Positions 1-12,087 of a DNA stretch of 64,000 nucleotides are shown one piece after another. The notes under the pieces are model-generated. The model saw nothing but the letters and a program-made list of their open reading frames with translations, was not told where the DNA came from and did no database searches. The position numbers and the translations under genes were made by a program. The stretch is from Pseudoscleropodium purum (taxonomy: Eukaryota; Streptophyta; Bryopsida; Hypnales; Brachytheciaceae): positions 47,730,243-47,794,242 of the forward strand of contig OZ017796.1 in NCBI GenBank assembly GCA_963969395.1, in the 5' to 3' direction. The number at the start of each line of letters is the position of its first letter. The stretch's first letter is position 1.

Positions 1-64
1 ATTGCTCACAAACTAAAACTCCTCATAACTTTTTTTTGACTCATTGATCAAAATGAAATGATTC

Positions 65-134
<70 letters not shown>

Positions 135-290
135 CAATTTTTTTTTTTGAAAAAAATTATTTTCTCTGAATTGCCCACCTCATGAAAAAAACTACATATT
201 ATATAATAACTTTTTTAACCATGTGGTCAAAAGTTATGAAAATTGTCACTATTTTGCCCAAAAAACCCAGCTTGGTCCTTCAGGAGGTAA
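1..290 (+). repeat. Right-hand fragment of the TTAA family
   Basis: This stretch resembles the last part of the copies ending at 4206 and 60613: the same phrases about 'aactaaaactc', 'ttttaaccatgtgg' and 'aaaattgtt' appear in the same order. It ends near 'CCTTCAGGAGG' followed by TAAA, a decayed form of the terminus plus TTAA. The left part lies outside the window and the fragment is interrupted by the microsatellite. The remaining sequence to about 1310 is AT-rich and shows nothing I can identify. Confidence 0.5.
72..131. repeat. Compound (TG)n(TA)n microsatellite
   Basis: About 16 TG dinucleotides run directly into about 14 TA dinucleotides. It is a simple sequence repeat inside AT-rich intergenic DNA, with no coding signal around it. 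Confidence 0.95.
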
Positions 291-1312
291 AAAATTGGTC
301 TATTAAAGCCACGTATTTGCAACAGACTAAGATTCTCCCAACCACCTTGTGGTCTTGCTTGTGATGTGGATATGATGTGAGTTGCCATGGAAGGATTAGA
401 TGTCATTGTATTGTCGAAGAATGCCACCTTAAAACTTGGCACTTATTTACAAATGTTCGTCATGGAAAATATAAAAAAACTCAAAGAAGTTGAGAACCTT
501 CAATCCAACATTCTTTTGATTTTATGAAAAATTTTAACAATTATTCTCAATTTTATATTGGATGAGTTGGAAGGATCCTTGGTCTTTATAAGGTGAAGGC
601 CAATGCCATGTACAAATCTTACCAACAATGTAATGAAAATTCGTATTTTAGTTTGTAAAAAAAACTATATTTTAGGCTTGAAATCAACAATTTTATGATT
701 ATTGAGAATTTTAGCGAGTGGAAATTTGGATTTGAAGGAAATTATCTAGTCAAAAAATAAAATTAGGAGAAATGAACCAAAGGTTTTGATGCTAAGAAGA
801 TGAAATCAGTGACCTTTGCAAAAAAAAACCATTCATTTCTTGGAAAGGAAGAAAATTATCTAGAGAATACAAAAAAAAATTCCAATCTTTAGTTAAGCAA
901 GCATTACTAGCATGTTGTATTATGCTTCTAGAAGAATCTTCTAGCCTAATATTGCAAGAGCATCTACAACACTTTAAGCTAAAATTGACACTAAATAATG
1001 TTTGAAGGCTCAAACCTAAAGAGCCATCAAACTTCTTGTTTTCACCCTTACAAACCAAAGGTGTTTGTCTAAAGTGCACCAATCAATTTCAAACCTAGTG
1101 TAGTATAAAGTTGACAAAACTTGGATTGGTAGGCATATCTTTAATAAGAGGCCTTTGAATATATTTCAAAGGATTCAAAGTATGCTCCTACAGATTTAGT
1201 TTCCATCATGAATTTTTGAATTTGTTTATAGAAGATAGAAAAAGACATTAGCTTTCTAGGAATATAATATTCCAATCACTTGCCTTTACAAAAGTGAAAA
1301 TTATTCTACCTT

Positions 1313-1770
1313 AGGCCTAAAACCACATTCCTTGGGCAACCCAAAATATCACAAAATATAAAATAAAATTTTCAATATTTTATTTCTCATAGAAAATATA
1401 TTTGCCTATAAGGAAATATTTGATTTATTCTATTTGTACTAGGAATGAGAAAGTTATGGACAATCTTATTTTTTAGATGATCTAAGCATCTTCTTAAAAA
1501 AAAACTTGTAGGATTTTTTTTAATGCAATTTTTGTAATTAAAAAAAAAATGTTTGGGAGGATCAAGTTAGCTTATGAGAATAATCTCACCATTGGGATTA
1601 TTATATTTCAATTATATCTTAGAACTATTGGTGGTTAAATTTTTTATTCTTAAATTTGAAATCTACTTCCACTTAACATGTTTTAAAGAATGAAAATCAA
1701 ATGTGTGTTTTCTGAAATTTAATTTGATAATGCAGAAATACCATTCTAAAACCTTTATATAAAATTTTGG
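1313..1770 (+). repeat. Partial copy of the TTAA family
   Basis: The order of motifs matches the better copy at 11172-12083: a stretch about 'gaaagttatggacaatctt', then 'acttgtaggatt', then 'aatctcaccattgggattatt', then 'cttaacatgttttaaagaatgaaaatcaa'. The start near 'CCTAAAACCACATTCC' may be a decayed terminus. The right end is not resolved. It does not code. The following bases to 2754 show nothing recognisable. Confidence 0.5.
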
Positions 1771-2754
1771 ATGAAATTCATTGTTTTTTACTATAAACAA
1801 GAATTGGTTATAGTAAAATTGGTTATTGACCATTTGTTAGGAATTGATATGAATTTCACTTTTACTTGACAATAATCACCATGACTCATATTAAAATTGA
1901 TAATGAATCTAAAAGATATTATGCTACAAAGTACTTTGGTACAGTGTAGATCCACATTGTATTCTAATATTTACTAGGGTTGTGTTGCTCTCTATATTAC
2001 CAATAATGATCTATTGAAGATTCCAATATTTTATTGTTGAATATATTAGAAATATGGTTCAAAATAATGATATTTTTTTCTTGTTTAGTAAATCTTCAAG
2101 TAGATATAGGAGCCTCTAAAGAATGGTTGTCAATATTGGTCTTGGTGAATAAGCACTAGAAGAAACTTGCGTTTTTTTTACAAGCCCATAACATGTTAGG
2201 TATGTTGTTTAGGACGTCAACAATATTTACACCGATGTCCCAAAAAATGTGTTATAATGGATAGGTTCAAAAATATGTAAAATACATAGTCTAATTTCAC
2301 CTTAAAGAAAAAGGTTTCTTCACAATTAATTAAACAATGACTTACTATCCTAAATGACTGCAAAACAATTATAACAAAGTTTTGCTTTGTAATTGCACTA
2401 GCTTTGTGACGTGTACAATATTGCACTCATTGTTTAGTTGTGGAAATGACTTTAAGATGAAGAGTTTATAAAAATTGAGCAAATACTACGTACATCTACA
2501 CCTTTTCATTCAAGAAGTAGTTGAACCTCTAACATAGAAATTTATTAATTTGAGTTAGAATGAATGTAGTTGTAGATTAATCATAGAACAGTTGTAGATC
2601 AGTCATAGAATAGTCATACTAATACTAAGTTAGGGTTACCATGTGACATCCTGTAATTCAATCCAATCTTCATATGACATGAACAACTTAGATTTCACCT
2701 CTCTTTAACATGAACAGAACCCTATATTTCCATAGAGTCGCCACTACATTTTTG

Positions 2755-3005
2755 TGCTTGTTGCTTTTATCATTGTGTTTGTTGCTTCTCATTGCCACGT
2801 TTATTGATTTTTATTGCTGCAAATGTGTGTTGTTTAGAACTACCATATTTGTTGTTTCTCATCTCCATATTTGTTGCTTATTATTGCTGTGTTTGTTGCT
2901 TCTCACAACTATATTTGTTGTTTCTCACCATTGTATTTGTTGTTTAATTCTTACTGCCATGTTTGTAGTTTTTCACCATCATGTTTGTTGCATCTTACTA
3001 CCATT
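2755..3005 (+). repeat. Degenerate minisatellite, TGTTTGTTGCTTCTCAC-type
   Basis: About a dozen imperfect units of roughly 18 to 24 bases, each around 'tttgttgcttctcac', fill this stretch. The open frame across it (Leu/Cys/Val-rich) is a by-product of the repeat and is not proposed as a gene. Confidence 0.7.
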
Positions 3006-3311
3006 ATTCCATCCTTGCAAAGAGGTGAATTGATCCATCTCAGGTATTACAACTCTCACTTTGTTTTTCTTAGAATTTGTATAAGTTGATTGTTCAAAAT
3101 AATGATTGATTTCCCTTGGATATCACAACTCTTTCTAAGTTTGGTTCTCTTAGGGTTTCTATAAGTTGATTGTTCAAAAATCTAACTCAAGAGATTTGCC
3201 AAAGCTCTAAAATAGCTTGATTTAGAAGCAATCTATTTTCATTGTCCAATGTCTAAATTTAATTGTTCCTGTACCTATTCAAAATACTTTTGAACAAGCT
3301 TCCAATGATTA

Positions 3312-4206
3312 CCCCTTAAATGATTTTGACTATGTTTTTACCAAAACCACTCCAAAACTACCATTTCTAGTACAAGCACCAAATTTTAGGGAAAAAAGCA
3401 TTTGTGGAAAAATGTAACCGTAGGATCTTGTATAACATTATTTTGAAAAGATGTGCAAAAAAATTCAGAATTTTTCACTGTGTAGATTGTAAGATATTAA
3501 CATTTGAAGTGACAAAATTTTTTTTTATCCTCAAATAACCAAGCAATTACACTTCATAAGGTCACACTTGTCTGAAAAAATGTCCAAAATGGAGGTTACT
3601 CTTTGAAATAATTTTTCAAGTTAAGTTGGCTACATACTTAAAAATTTCAAATTGTTTGGAATCATACAATATATAAGAAAAAAATAGTAAGTACAAAGTA
3701 GTAGAAAATGATTCAAAATACTAAATTGTTAATAATTTATTTATAGAATTGAAAAATGTTATCTAAATGGTTGTAACATTGTAATAAAATTGAGTAAAAT
3801 AAAAGAATTCAAAGTTTGTCTTGGAGTAGAGATTCAATAATAACCCATAAACTCCCGCAAACTAAAACTCCCCATAATTTTTGACTCATTGGTCAAAATG
3901 GAATGTATCAAAGCTTTCCAAGTGTATATAAATCTAGAGAACCAATTTCAAATTTTAATTTTTTTTAAAAGTGATTTTTAAAGAAGTTTTTTTTATGCCT
4001 GAGCTGCCTACTAAACAATGGAAAGTATATATCATACAATAAATTTTTTAACCATGTGGGCAAAATTTATGAAAATTGTTGGACCTTAAAGCTATTTCTT
4101 GGGCACATGATGTGTTAAAATTTAAAAAAAAAAATAGAAACTTCATTTGTGGTGAGTTGCCCAAAATTGCTATGTCGGCAAAAAACACAGTTTAGGCATT
4201 TAGGGG
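3312..4206 (+). mobile_element. TTAA-flanked element, type 1, copy a
   Basis: This 895-base non-coding element is bounded on the left by ATTA (3308-3311) and CCCCTTAAATG, and on the right by CATTTAGGGG and TTAA (4207-4210). The right terminus reads CCCCTAAATG on the other strand, so the ends form short inverted repeats. Its interior is shared, in the same orientation, with 59680-60613 (for example 'ttttgactatgtttttac', 'taggatcttgta', 'gtagaaaatgattcaaaa'). TTAA flanks recall piggyBac-type insertion, but no transposase is present. TA or TTA duplications cannot be excluded because TTAA is a palindrome. Confidence 0.6.
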
Positions 4207-5640
4207 TTAAAAAAAATTCAAATTTTACTTAAAATCTAGTTCAAAGTTAGAAGTTCATTTAGAGGGGCAAATTTTGAAGTGCAATGTGGATGCTTGAAGC
4301 ATAAAATGCTTCAATTGTCATTGGCTGCTCTTGATAGAATGTAGCACCATTAGAAGATTTCTAGAAGGTTAAGAGGGCCATTTCAAGCTAGTGCTCCCCA
4401 CAGTTTCCCTCCTTGCAATTCTAGCAAACAATTGTTTCCAAAAAAATTCATTCTTGAAATGAAAGAAAAAGTTGAAAAAAAAAATTCTTAAAATTTTTTT
4501 TTTCTTCTAGATGTAGTAGTTTTTGTGCCACATGAACGAGATACAATTCTCACACTTTGAGAACTATAGAGAATTCACAGCCCTCCAAAGGGTTGAAAAC
4601 TCTTCTAATGTTTTGGGTAGTAAGATAGTCTTGTTCTTAAAGCAACCTTTCATTACAAAAGTTGTGAGGCCTCCAAACGGTTTCCGATTTTTTAATTTTC
4701 GGTATTCCCGTAATGCAATTACAAATTTTTTTTAAGTGATTTTATGGGAAAAAAAAATTAAAAAAAAAAAATTAAAAAAAATAGTCAATCTGACATGGTG
4801 CTGACATGGCACCAGACGTGCCACATCAGATTTCAAATTTTGAAAAATAAAAAATATTTTTTTTCTTAATTGTACCATGGTAGTGCAAAACTAGAAGCTC
4901 TTTGGAGGCCATAGAACTTTTGTAATTTAAGAATTGATTGCATTTGAGGCGGGGAAGCTAAACTCCTTGAAATATTGGAGGATTTTCTAAGGTCCGGGAT
5001 GGCCGTTTCAAGCAACTACCCCCCACTAGTTCCCCCTGTAGTGCAGTGAACACCATGCTATCAGGAAAAAAATTATTATTTTTTTAATTTCTTGAAATGA
5101 AAAACAAAGTTGAATTTCTTTTGGAAAACGACGTGGAAGTCGCACTACCACGTTAGGCAACAGATTTTAGGCAATTTGCAAGGTCCGAGAACGGCTAGGA
5201 ACTCACAACCCTCTTGAACCTTAGAAAATCCTCTAATGCAATTTCCGATAAATTTTTGTAGGAAAAAAAATGGAATTGACATCTAATTCAAATCATTTCT
5301 TGTTTTTTTGACCTTTGCAAAACTAGTTGAAACACAATAGGGTAGTCACACTTTCTTTAAGACTCGAACACCAAAGAAATGGCAAACCCTGAGGTCAGAA
5401 ATGACGTTTTAGCAAGCCACAGATAACCAACCACACCATGTATCAATTCTTGAAGAACTAGCATCTTCTTGTTAAGTTAGGTTGTTTGTTTGTTTGTTAT
5501 GTTGAGATCTTCCGAACCGTACATCTCCCATTTGCTTGTTTGGTATTGTCACAAAGTCCTTAGCAAGGAGGGGTGCACAGGCTTTGGTTTTGTGGCATTC
5601 TGACCTACGGCCTGAAAGTAATCGAATTTTGAAGTCTTTA
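4207..5640. other. Intergenic, diverged internal duplication
   Basis: No gene is seen. Two diverged blocks near 4300-4475 and 4950-5115 share the order 'aagggccatttcaag..actcccccactagttccc...ttcttgaaatgaaa..aaagttgaa', so part of this stretch is an old duplication about 650 bases apart. Around 4785-4835 there is an imperfect inverted repeat built on 'tctgacatggtgc' and 'gccacatcaga'. Confidence 0.45.
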
Positions 5641-7812
5641 TGAATTAAAAGAATTAGAAAATTATTTTTTCTTTTTCTTGGACCGTGGCAATGGCACGGG
5701 GCATACTAGTGAGGTTGAAGAAGGTGTGACTACCCGTACTGACTGGATATTTGCTAGTGTGCAGAAAGTGTCACAGTAAAGACAAGGCATTTGAGTAGCT
5801 CCCCTATAATAAGTCCCACTTTCACCGTCTTTGCTGTAGATGCAGCAAAAGGTCAAACTGCCTGGAGGGAGGTCGGGACTCGGGACTCCGGAGCCAACTG
5901 AACAAATATTTTATTAATAACTGAAAATACAACTCAACACAAGCATAAAACTTGCAAAAAGAGCGCTGAAAAGGAGGATGATAAGTGGCCAGGAACTGAA
6001 CTCGGGGAGACAATTTGTACGTACTCTGGATTTTTTGGGGGATTCCTTCCCTTTTGTGCTTGGCATGCCTGTGACAGCCAGTGCTCAAGAATGGGAATTC
6101 CAGTAAAGTTTTACTTCACTTGTGTAAAAAACAAAAGAAAAAGAATGGCATTGCCCATTTGGGTTGCATAGGAAGGAAGGAGCGAGCCAAGGAAGGCAAG
6201 AGCCATTCAGTCATAGAATCTGGCTCTAGTCAAACACTAGGATTCATGGAATTTGTTGCCAGTGAGCAATGTTGTTTTTTCTTTCGTTGTTGGGGCGTGT
6301 GAAAGTGAATTTCATATCCCTTTACTTGTGTAAAAAAAATTAAAAAAAACAAGTGAATTTCGTAATGCTGTGACTGCCTGATTTGACTTTACTCACCCCT
6401 GGGTAGGTCTTGATTCACCCTGAGATAGGTTGTAATGTTTAGTAGTTTGTAGTTTTGTTGCCCTTTCTCCAACAGAATGATGGAGAATATTTCACATCAT
6501 TTCATCTCCCAATGAAATGATGTGTAATATTTGACATCCCATCAATAGCTATGAGGATGTTTGTCATTAAGCAAGACAACAGTGAGTAGTATCTAAAACT
6601 TCCAATAGGATTTTCTTGTATTTGTATCAAAAACTAAAAACTAAAAAAATAATCAATAGTTAAAAGCAATAATGACAAATAGTAATCTAAAGCAATTGGT
6701 AATCAAAGCAGTAATCAAAACTAGTCAATAGTCAGACTTAACTTGAGTGTATCATTTAAAAATGTGTCAATAGTCACTGCAAGAATATCTATCATTAAAA
6801 ATCCATTGGATGATCTTCATTACGGGATTCAAGGCAAAGCAGGTGAAGGCTACCTAATGTTATGGTAGGTGCAATAATATTCTAAAGACTCTTACAATTT
6901 TGTGCATAAACATTGTTTTCCAATGAGGCCAGGGGCTCTTTTACATCCTTGGAAAGAGGACCCTGACAATGAACAAAAATGTCTGATATGGCTCTTCATC
7001 CAACCCCAATCCTTCAATTATTTGATATGTCCCTCCCAAATATTTAGCAAAGTACAATTATACCTTTTTAGTAAAGGAAGGATTGGTTATATAAAGTTGT
7101 AAGTCATGGAGAAATTCTCCAATTCCTAATAATTTAACTCTATGTTCTAAAATGGTGATTTGCTCATTTGGAATTGGTACTATAGCTCTAATAAGATTTC
7201 ATACACTTTAAAAATTGCCATAACTAATTGAAAAATTAGATTTTTTTCAACAATTTTTTGATATATTGTGGTTCAAGTAATACACTTATTTGAAATGAGT
7301 TTTCAAATTTTTAAAATAAAGTTTGCACATATTCTAAATTTAACTCAAATTTATTTGGAAAAGCAACTTCTAATACAAATACAAAATCTTCAAAAAAAAA
7401 ATTTGTGAGGGCAATGAGAATTCTTTTTGGAATTCAATGATAAAAGTTTTATGAATTCTATAATATAAAAAAATATAAATATTTGGAATCATATTTTAGT
7501 CTATAATACTATGTAACTAGACAATGATCTTCTCATGCTAAAAAGGTCTTATGTTTTGTGAGGTGTTTAGGAAGGGACTCATCAAAAAATTCCAGGGTTG
7601 GAATTGGATGAGGAGCCATAGAAGACCATTATATTCATTGTGAGGGTAACCTTTTCAAGGATGCAAAAGGGATCCCTACCTCATTGGTAAACAATGCTAT
7701 GGCAAGGTGAGACACTTGGATAGAAAATGAGTATCGTAAACGACCATTGAGATGATCCTTTTACTATATAAAAGTGACCCTTCTACATTACAAAGAGTGG
7801 GAATCCATTTAC
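5641..7812. other. Intergenic, no gene recognised
   Basis: From about 5660 to 6300 the GC content is higher than the surroundings, but the frames are short, overlap each other on both strands and resemble no family I know. From 6300 the sequence is AT-rich and holds nothing identifiable. Confidence 0.4.
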
Positions 7813-8380
7813 TTAGGGCTGGTTTAGACTACGGTCAAGAAGTGCACCGGTCGGTCAAGAAGTCTTGGCCAAGACATGACTATTTGAAGCAACCGGTGGA
7901 ATGTTGGACAAGATGAAAAAATGATAAAATAACATGTGAAGAAGTCTTGACCGGTTGTAGTCTAAACACCATGCGGAGAACTCTTTTGGCCAACTTCATT
8001 AATTGAAGTCCACCGGTGAACTTCACCTCCAAGAAAATTGAAGGCGGTCAAGAAACTCCAATGTTCTCTAAATTCTTCTTGAAACAATTTATACTTTTGG
8101 GTGAGTTTTTTCTTGTTGTGTGCTATTTTGTATGACTTCTTATTTTTTTCAAGTGGTTTTGGTGAATCTCTAAATTTGTATGCATTGATAATAGTCAATT
8201 GAATTTTTTTTAAATAAATGGGCATTGTTGAATTAGGATAAACTTTGATGTTTTTTATGTCCTTACAAGGTTTAATTTCAACAAAATTTATTGGAAAAGG
8301 TGCATATTCATATCTTGCTTTTTTGTTTCAAAATTTATTAATAGGGAGTGAAATTTGAATGATTCGTTTATATTTGGGTA

Positions 8381-9300
8381 CAAGGAGATTTAGTGGAAGG
8401 GGAGGTCAAGATAACCTTAGGATCTGTCAACTTTGGCGTCTTGTATCTTAGTCATGCAAGGTCCAAATGTTATGAGACTTGTGTTGAAAGTTGCGAAATT
8501 TTGTCTAGTGTTTGTGGTATAAATTTCATAGACAATGAACTAAAATCGAGTGACTGATTGGTGTTTGAGTACAAAGAGGTTTAGTGAGAGGGGAGGTGAA
8601 AGTAACCTTAGGGTCTGTCAACTTTGGCGTCTTTTATCTTGGTCATGAAAGGTCCAAATGTTATGAGACTTGTGTTGAAAGTTGCGCAATTTTGTCTAGT
8701 GTTTGTGGTATAAATTTCATAGACATTGAGCAAAAATCGAGTGACTGATTGGTGTTTGAGTACAAAGAGGTTCATTGGAAAAAGACTTCATGTTTTAAAA
8801 ACGTAGTCATAGTCTCATAAAAAAGTTATATGTAAATGCACAACTTCCCAACAAATTGAATTGAAATTAGACCTTCCAACACAAAAAATCCAAGACAATA
8901 GAAATGCCAAACATTGAGGTTACCTTGACCTCCCCTCCCACTAAACCTCCTTGTAATCAAACCCCAATCAGTCACTCGATTTTTGCTCAATGTCTATGAA
9001 ATTTATACCACAAAAACTAGACAAAATTGTGCAACTTCTGACACAAGTCTCATAACATTTGGACCTTGCATCACTAAGATACAAGACGCCGAACTTGACA
9101 GACCCTAAGGTTACTTTCACCTCCCCTCTCACTAAACCTCTTTGTACTCAAACACCAATCGGTCACTCAGTTTTTGCTCAATGTCTATGAAATTTATAAC
9201 ACTAAAACTAGACAACATTGCGCAACTTTCAACACAAGTTTCATAACATTTGGACCTTGCATGACTAAGATATAAGACGCCGAAGTTGGCAGTTGTTCAA
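8381..9300. repeat. Mirror-arranged 191-bp tandem units
   Basis: The anchor 'caaagaggtttagtg' recurs at 8381, 8572 and (incomplete unit) 8763, exactly 191 bases apart. Its reverse complement recurs at about 8949 and 9140, again 191 bases apart. The units are about 90 percent alike by eye. The order is head-to-tail, head-to-tail, spacer, then the same two units inverted. Confidence 0.8.
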
Positions 9301-9509
9301 AACACCTAATTTCTTTCAAACACCAAACTAACTAGGAATGTGCACAAGTTTTTGAACTCACCAAGATCACTTTGGAGACTTGAGGATTTGTGAAGAGCTA
9401 CGTTGATTGAGTGAGAGGATTTGTTTGAAATACTTGAATTTGTAACAAGAAGAGAGTTGCAACGGCATTGCGATTCGTACGGGGAAAACAATATTTTATT
9501 GAAAGTAGC

Positions 9510-9579
9510 TCTTGACCGGAGGCCAAGTTTCTTGTCCGGGGGGTTGAGGCCGGACAAGAAACTTGGCCTCCGGTCAAGA
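9510..9579. repeat. Perfect 30-bp inverted repeat, 10-base loop
   Basis: The arm 9510-9539 begins TCTTGACCGGAGGCCAAG and its exact reverse complement occupies 9550-9579, with a loop at 9540-9549. It lies inside the right part of the Harbinger-like element. Perfect arms in an otherwise diverged element suggest a recent origin or continuing correction. Confidence 0.9.
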
Positions 9580-9773
9580 ACTCTTACAAAAAGTGTTGCC
9601 ACCTAGGATGCCATGTCATTTTTTCATCCATACTTCAAGTTCTCCACCGGACAAGAGTTGGCCGAGTGTAAACCCACTCCGGTCAAGAACAAGATTTGCT
9701 CCAATCATATTGCTCCATTTTCCTAGAATTCTTGACCGGTGCACTTCTTGACCGTAGTCTAAACCGGCCCTTA

Positions 9774-11167
9774 TCCTTAGGCCAACTGAAGCAGGATTCC
9801 TGGACTAACCGATTTTTCTTAAACAGTAAACTGCCACACGCCTTCACGGCACTGGTGCAATTCTGGAGGGAAAGAGTTTGGTTGGCTGAAATTCGCTCAG
9901 AAAAAAACCCGCTGCCCCCGTAACGAATGGATGTAGGAATGACGAGAACCACACCGACCCGACAGAAATCTGTCTGGCATCTGGTCTCCTGGGGTCAGTT
10001 TTCCAACAGAAAAATATTCCGCCTTCAATTCGTGGCCTAGTTGGCCTCACTATTCTACGTCACAAATCCTTGAATTGGTCCAATGGAATCTGGACACCTG
10101 GATAAGCATTTCCTCCATGGACGATTCTTGCTCTGCTCAGCACTGTTCAAAGTAAAAAATATACAGGCCTTGCCTTGAAACTTTCTCATTCAAATTAGCA
10201 TAACTTATTGCAGACATGAGCCAGATTCCTGATTCTGGACGGAGGCATTGGAGACCCACGGCATCCCATCTCAGGAGGGACTTCATTTCATGCATGGATG
10301 CTTCAACTTATTCCTAGTTTTATAAATTTGGCAACCCAGCCGGATATCGTTCCCAACTCAACTGCAAGGGGGACCACCAGGCCTTTTTTTTTCTTTTTTT
10401 TCTAGTGCCAGATTGCAGACTTGTAGTAGAAAAAAATAATTTGGCTAAAAAGTGGCAACCAAGGAAACTTCAAATTATAAAAAAATCTGGGATGAAGTCA
10501 CTTGATTGTGGATGAAAATAGATTTACGGACATGTGATATGTGCAAATGTGATCTTTTCTATCCAATATGTGGAAGAATGTTGAAATTTTGAGCACCACT
10601 TTAACATTTTGTATAACCACTTTGGCACTTCATAAAAAATGAAAGAAAAAAAAAAAGCCCTAGTGACCACTGCTTCCCTGCACTACTCACGGGGACCGAT
10701 CGCCTTCCAAAGGGGTGCAATGATTTGGCATGGAATTGTCCCGAGAAAGCCGCATCCCCAACTGAACTTCACTTGGGAATCCTGAAACCCACCCCACCCC
10801 CCCACCCCACCGGTGGAAGAGCTTGGAAGGCGTTGAAGGTGTTGAAGGGAGGGCAGCAGCTTCCGGAGGGTATGGAATAAACTTATGAGATGAGTTTCCG
10901 TGCCTTGTCACTTGGCCACACTCTTGACTGAGGTTGACTGACCATGGAATCCAAAAGGCCATCAAGCGAGCCTTTAATTTAAAATACACCAGTATACAAA
11001 TAGTTGGAATTACTTACTTCTCTTGCTACATATGAAGTGGCCTAGAGTTGATTTCCTTCGCATAGTCATTGTGGTACTAGTAGGAAAAGTGATGAAGGCA
11101 AGAAAATTGGGTTGGGGTATGGCATTGTTGACCTTGGCAAAGAAGCTTATGTCCCATCACTAACCAC
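9774..11167. other. Intergenic, moderate GC, no gene recognised
   Basis: Two GC-richer islands (about 9780-10370 and 10660-10960) contain short frames on both strands without family motifs. A C-run of the type 'ccaccccacccccccacccc' lies near 10791. Nothing codes convincingly. Confidence 0.4.
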
Positions 11168-11171
11168 TTAA

Positions 11172-12083
11172 CCCCTAAATTCCCATTGTCCCCTCGGGGG
11201 ACAAATCAGATTTTAGGCAGGTTCTTGTGATCTCAATTTTTGGTGAATTGTTTTGAAACTTTCCCGTAAGATACAAATACTGATTATCTACATGGGAATA
11301 TAATTTTTATTTCAATTGGTGCCCAGGAGCAAAAGTTATACCACGAAAAGCTTGAGACTGAACTTGGTGGGTAGCACAAAAAAATTGCAAAAAATCAAAA
11401 TAAATTTTAATCTTTTTTCCCTGAAATGTTTTCTTTTTGTCTACATGTGAAGCTTTGATTTGTTCTATTTGGACTGATAATGAAAAAGTTAAAGACAATT
11501 TCGTTTTTTGGACAATTTCAATATCTTCTCGAAAAAGTAACTTGTAGGGTTCATTTCTGAATGCAATTTTCACAATTTTTTTTGAGAATGTTGTGTTTGA
11601 TTGCTAAAACAATCTCACCATTGGGATTATTGTCTTTCAATCCCATCTTGGAATTATTAATGATTTAGTTTCTTTTTCCAATCTTGGACCTATTTCTACT
11701 TAGCATTTTTTTAAAGAATAAAAATCAAGTGTGTGTTTTTTTTAATTTTTTTTCCTAGACTTTCAACTTAATTTTTCAATATAAAATTCTTTTAATTCAA
11801 AGTTTGTAGTGCAAAAAAATTTCACAATTGGCGGTCAAAGTCATCTGAAATTGCAAGCCAATGTTCAAAAAAAAATTTCTTTTTCAACTTTGAATGCTAA
11901 TATCTTCCAATGTATATGGTCAAACTTCATGAAATTTTTACCATGTGAGCTAAGACAAGTAAAGTACAAGATCCTACAATTAGATTCTAAACAAATGATT
12001 TTTTTTGTATTCTTGGATGAACGCAGCAAAAATGGCAGTTTTGAGTGGTTTTTGACAGAAAAATGGCCATGGGAATTTAGAGG
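11172..12083 (+). mobile_element. TTAA-flanked element, type 2, best-preserved copy
   Basis: The 912-base element is flanked by TTAA on both sides (11168-11171 and 12084-12087). Left end CCCCTAAATTCCCAT and right end ATGGGAATTTAGAGG are inverted copies with one mismatch in 15 bases. Just inside the left end, TTGTCCCC and GGGGACAA (11186-11204) form a second, short palindrome. The interior is AT-rich and non-coding and is shared with 24780-25647, 38377-39495, 49800-50360 (inverted) and 57202-58119 (inverted). The architecture (TTAA site, short terminal repeat, subterminal repeat) is that of piggyBac-like non-autonomous elements, though the superfamily cannot be proved without a transposase. 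Confidence 0.7.
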
Positions 12084-12087
12084 TTAA

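Larger units (their letters stand above)
7816..9770. mobile_element. Harbinger-like foldback DNA transposon, non-autonomous
   Basis: The left end GGGCTGGTTTAGACTACGG and the right end are inverted copies over about 37 bases with one mismatch. Both ends are flanked by TTA (7813-7815 and 9771-9773). A 3-base TTA duplication with GGG-starting termini fits PIF/Harbinger (Tourist-type) elements. The interior does not code. It holds two direct units of 191 bases (from about 8381 and 8572), a spacer of about 160 bases, and two inverted units of 191 bases (to about 9300), so the element could fold into a long hairpin. A second inverted, terminus-like sequence lies at 7943-7969, which suggests a compound origin. 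Confidence 0.8.

Noticed and set aside
2710..3033. 107-residue Leu/Cys-rich frame that looks like a membrane protein
   Set aside because: It is the translation of a minisatellite; the apparent hydrophobic repeats mirror the DNA repeat.
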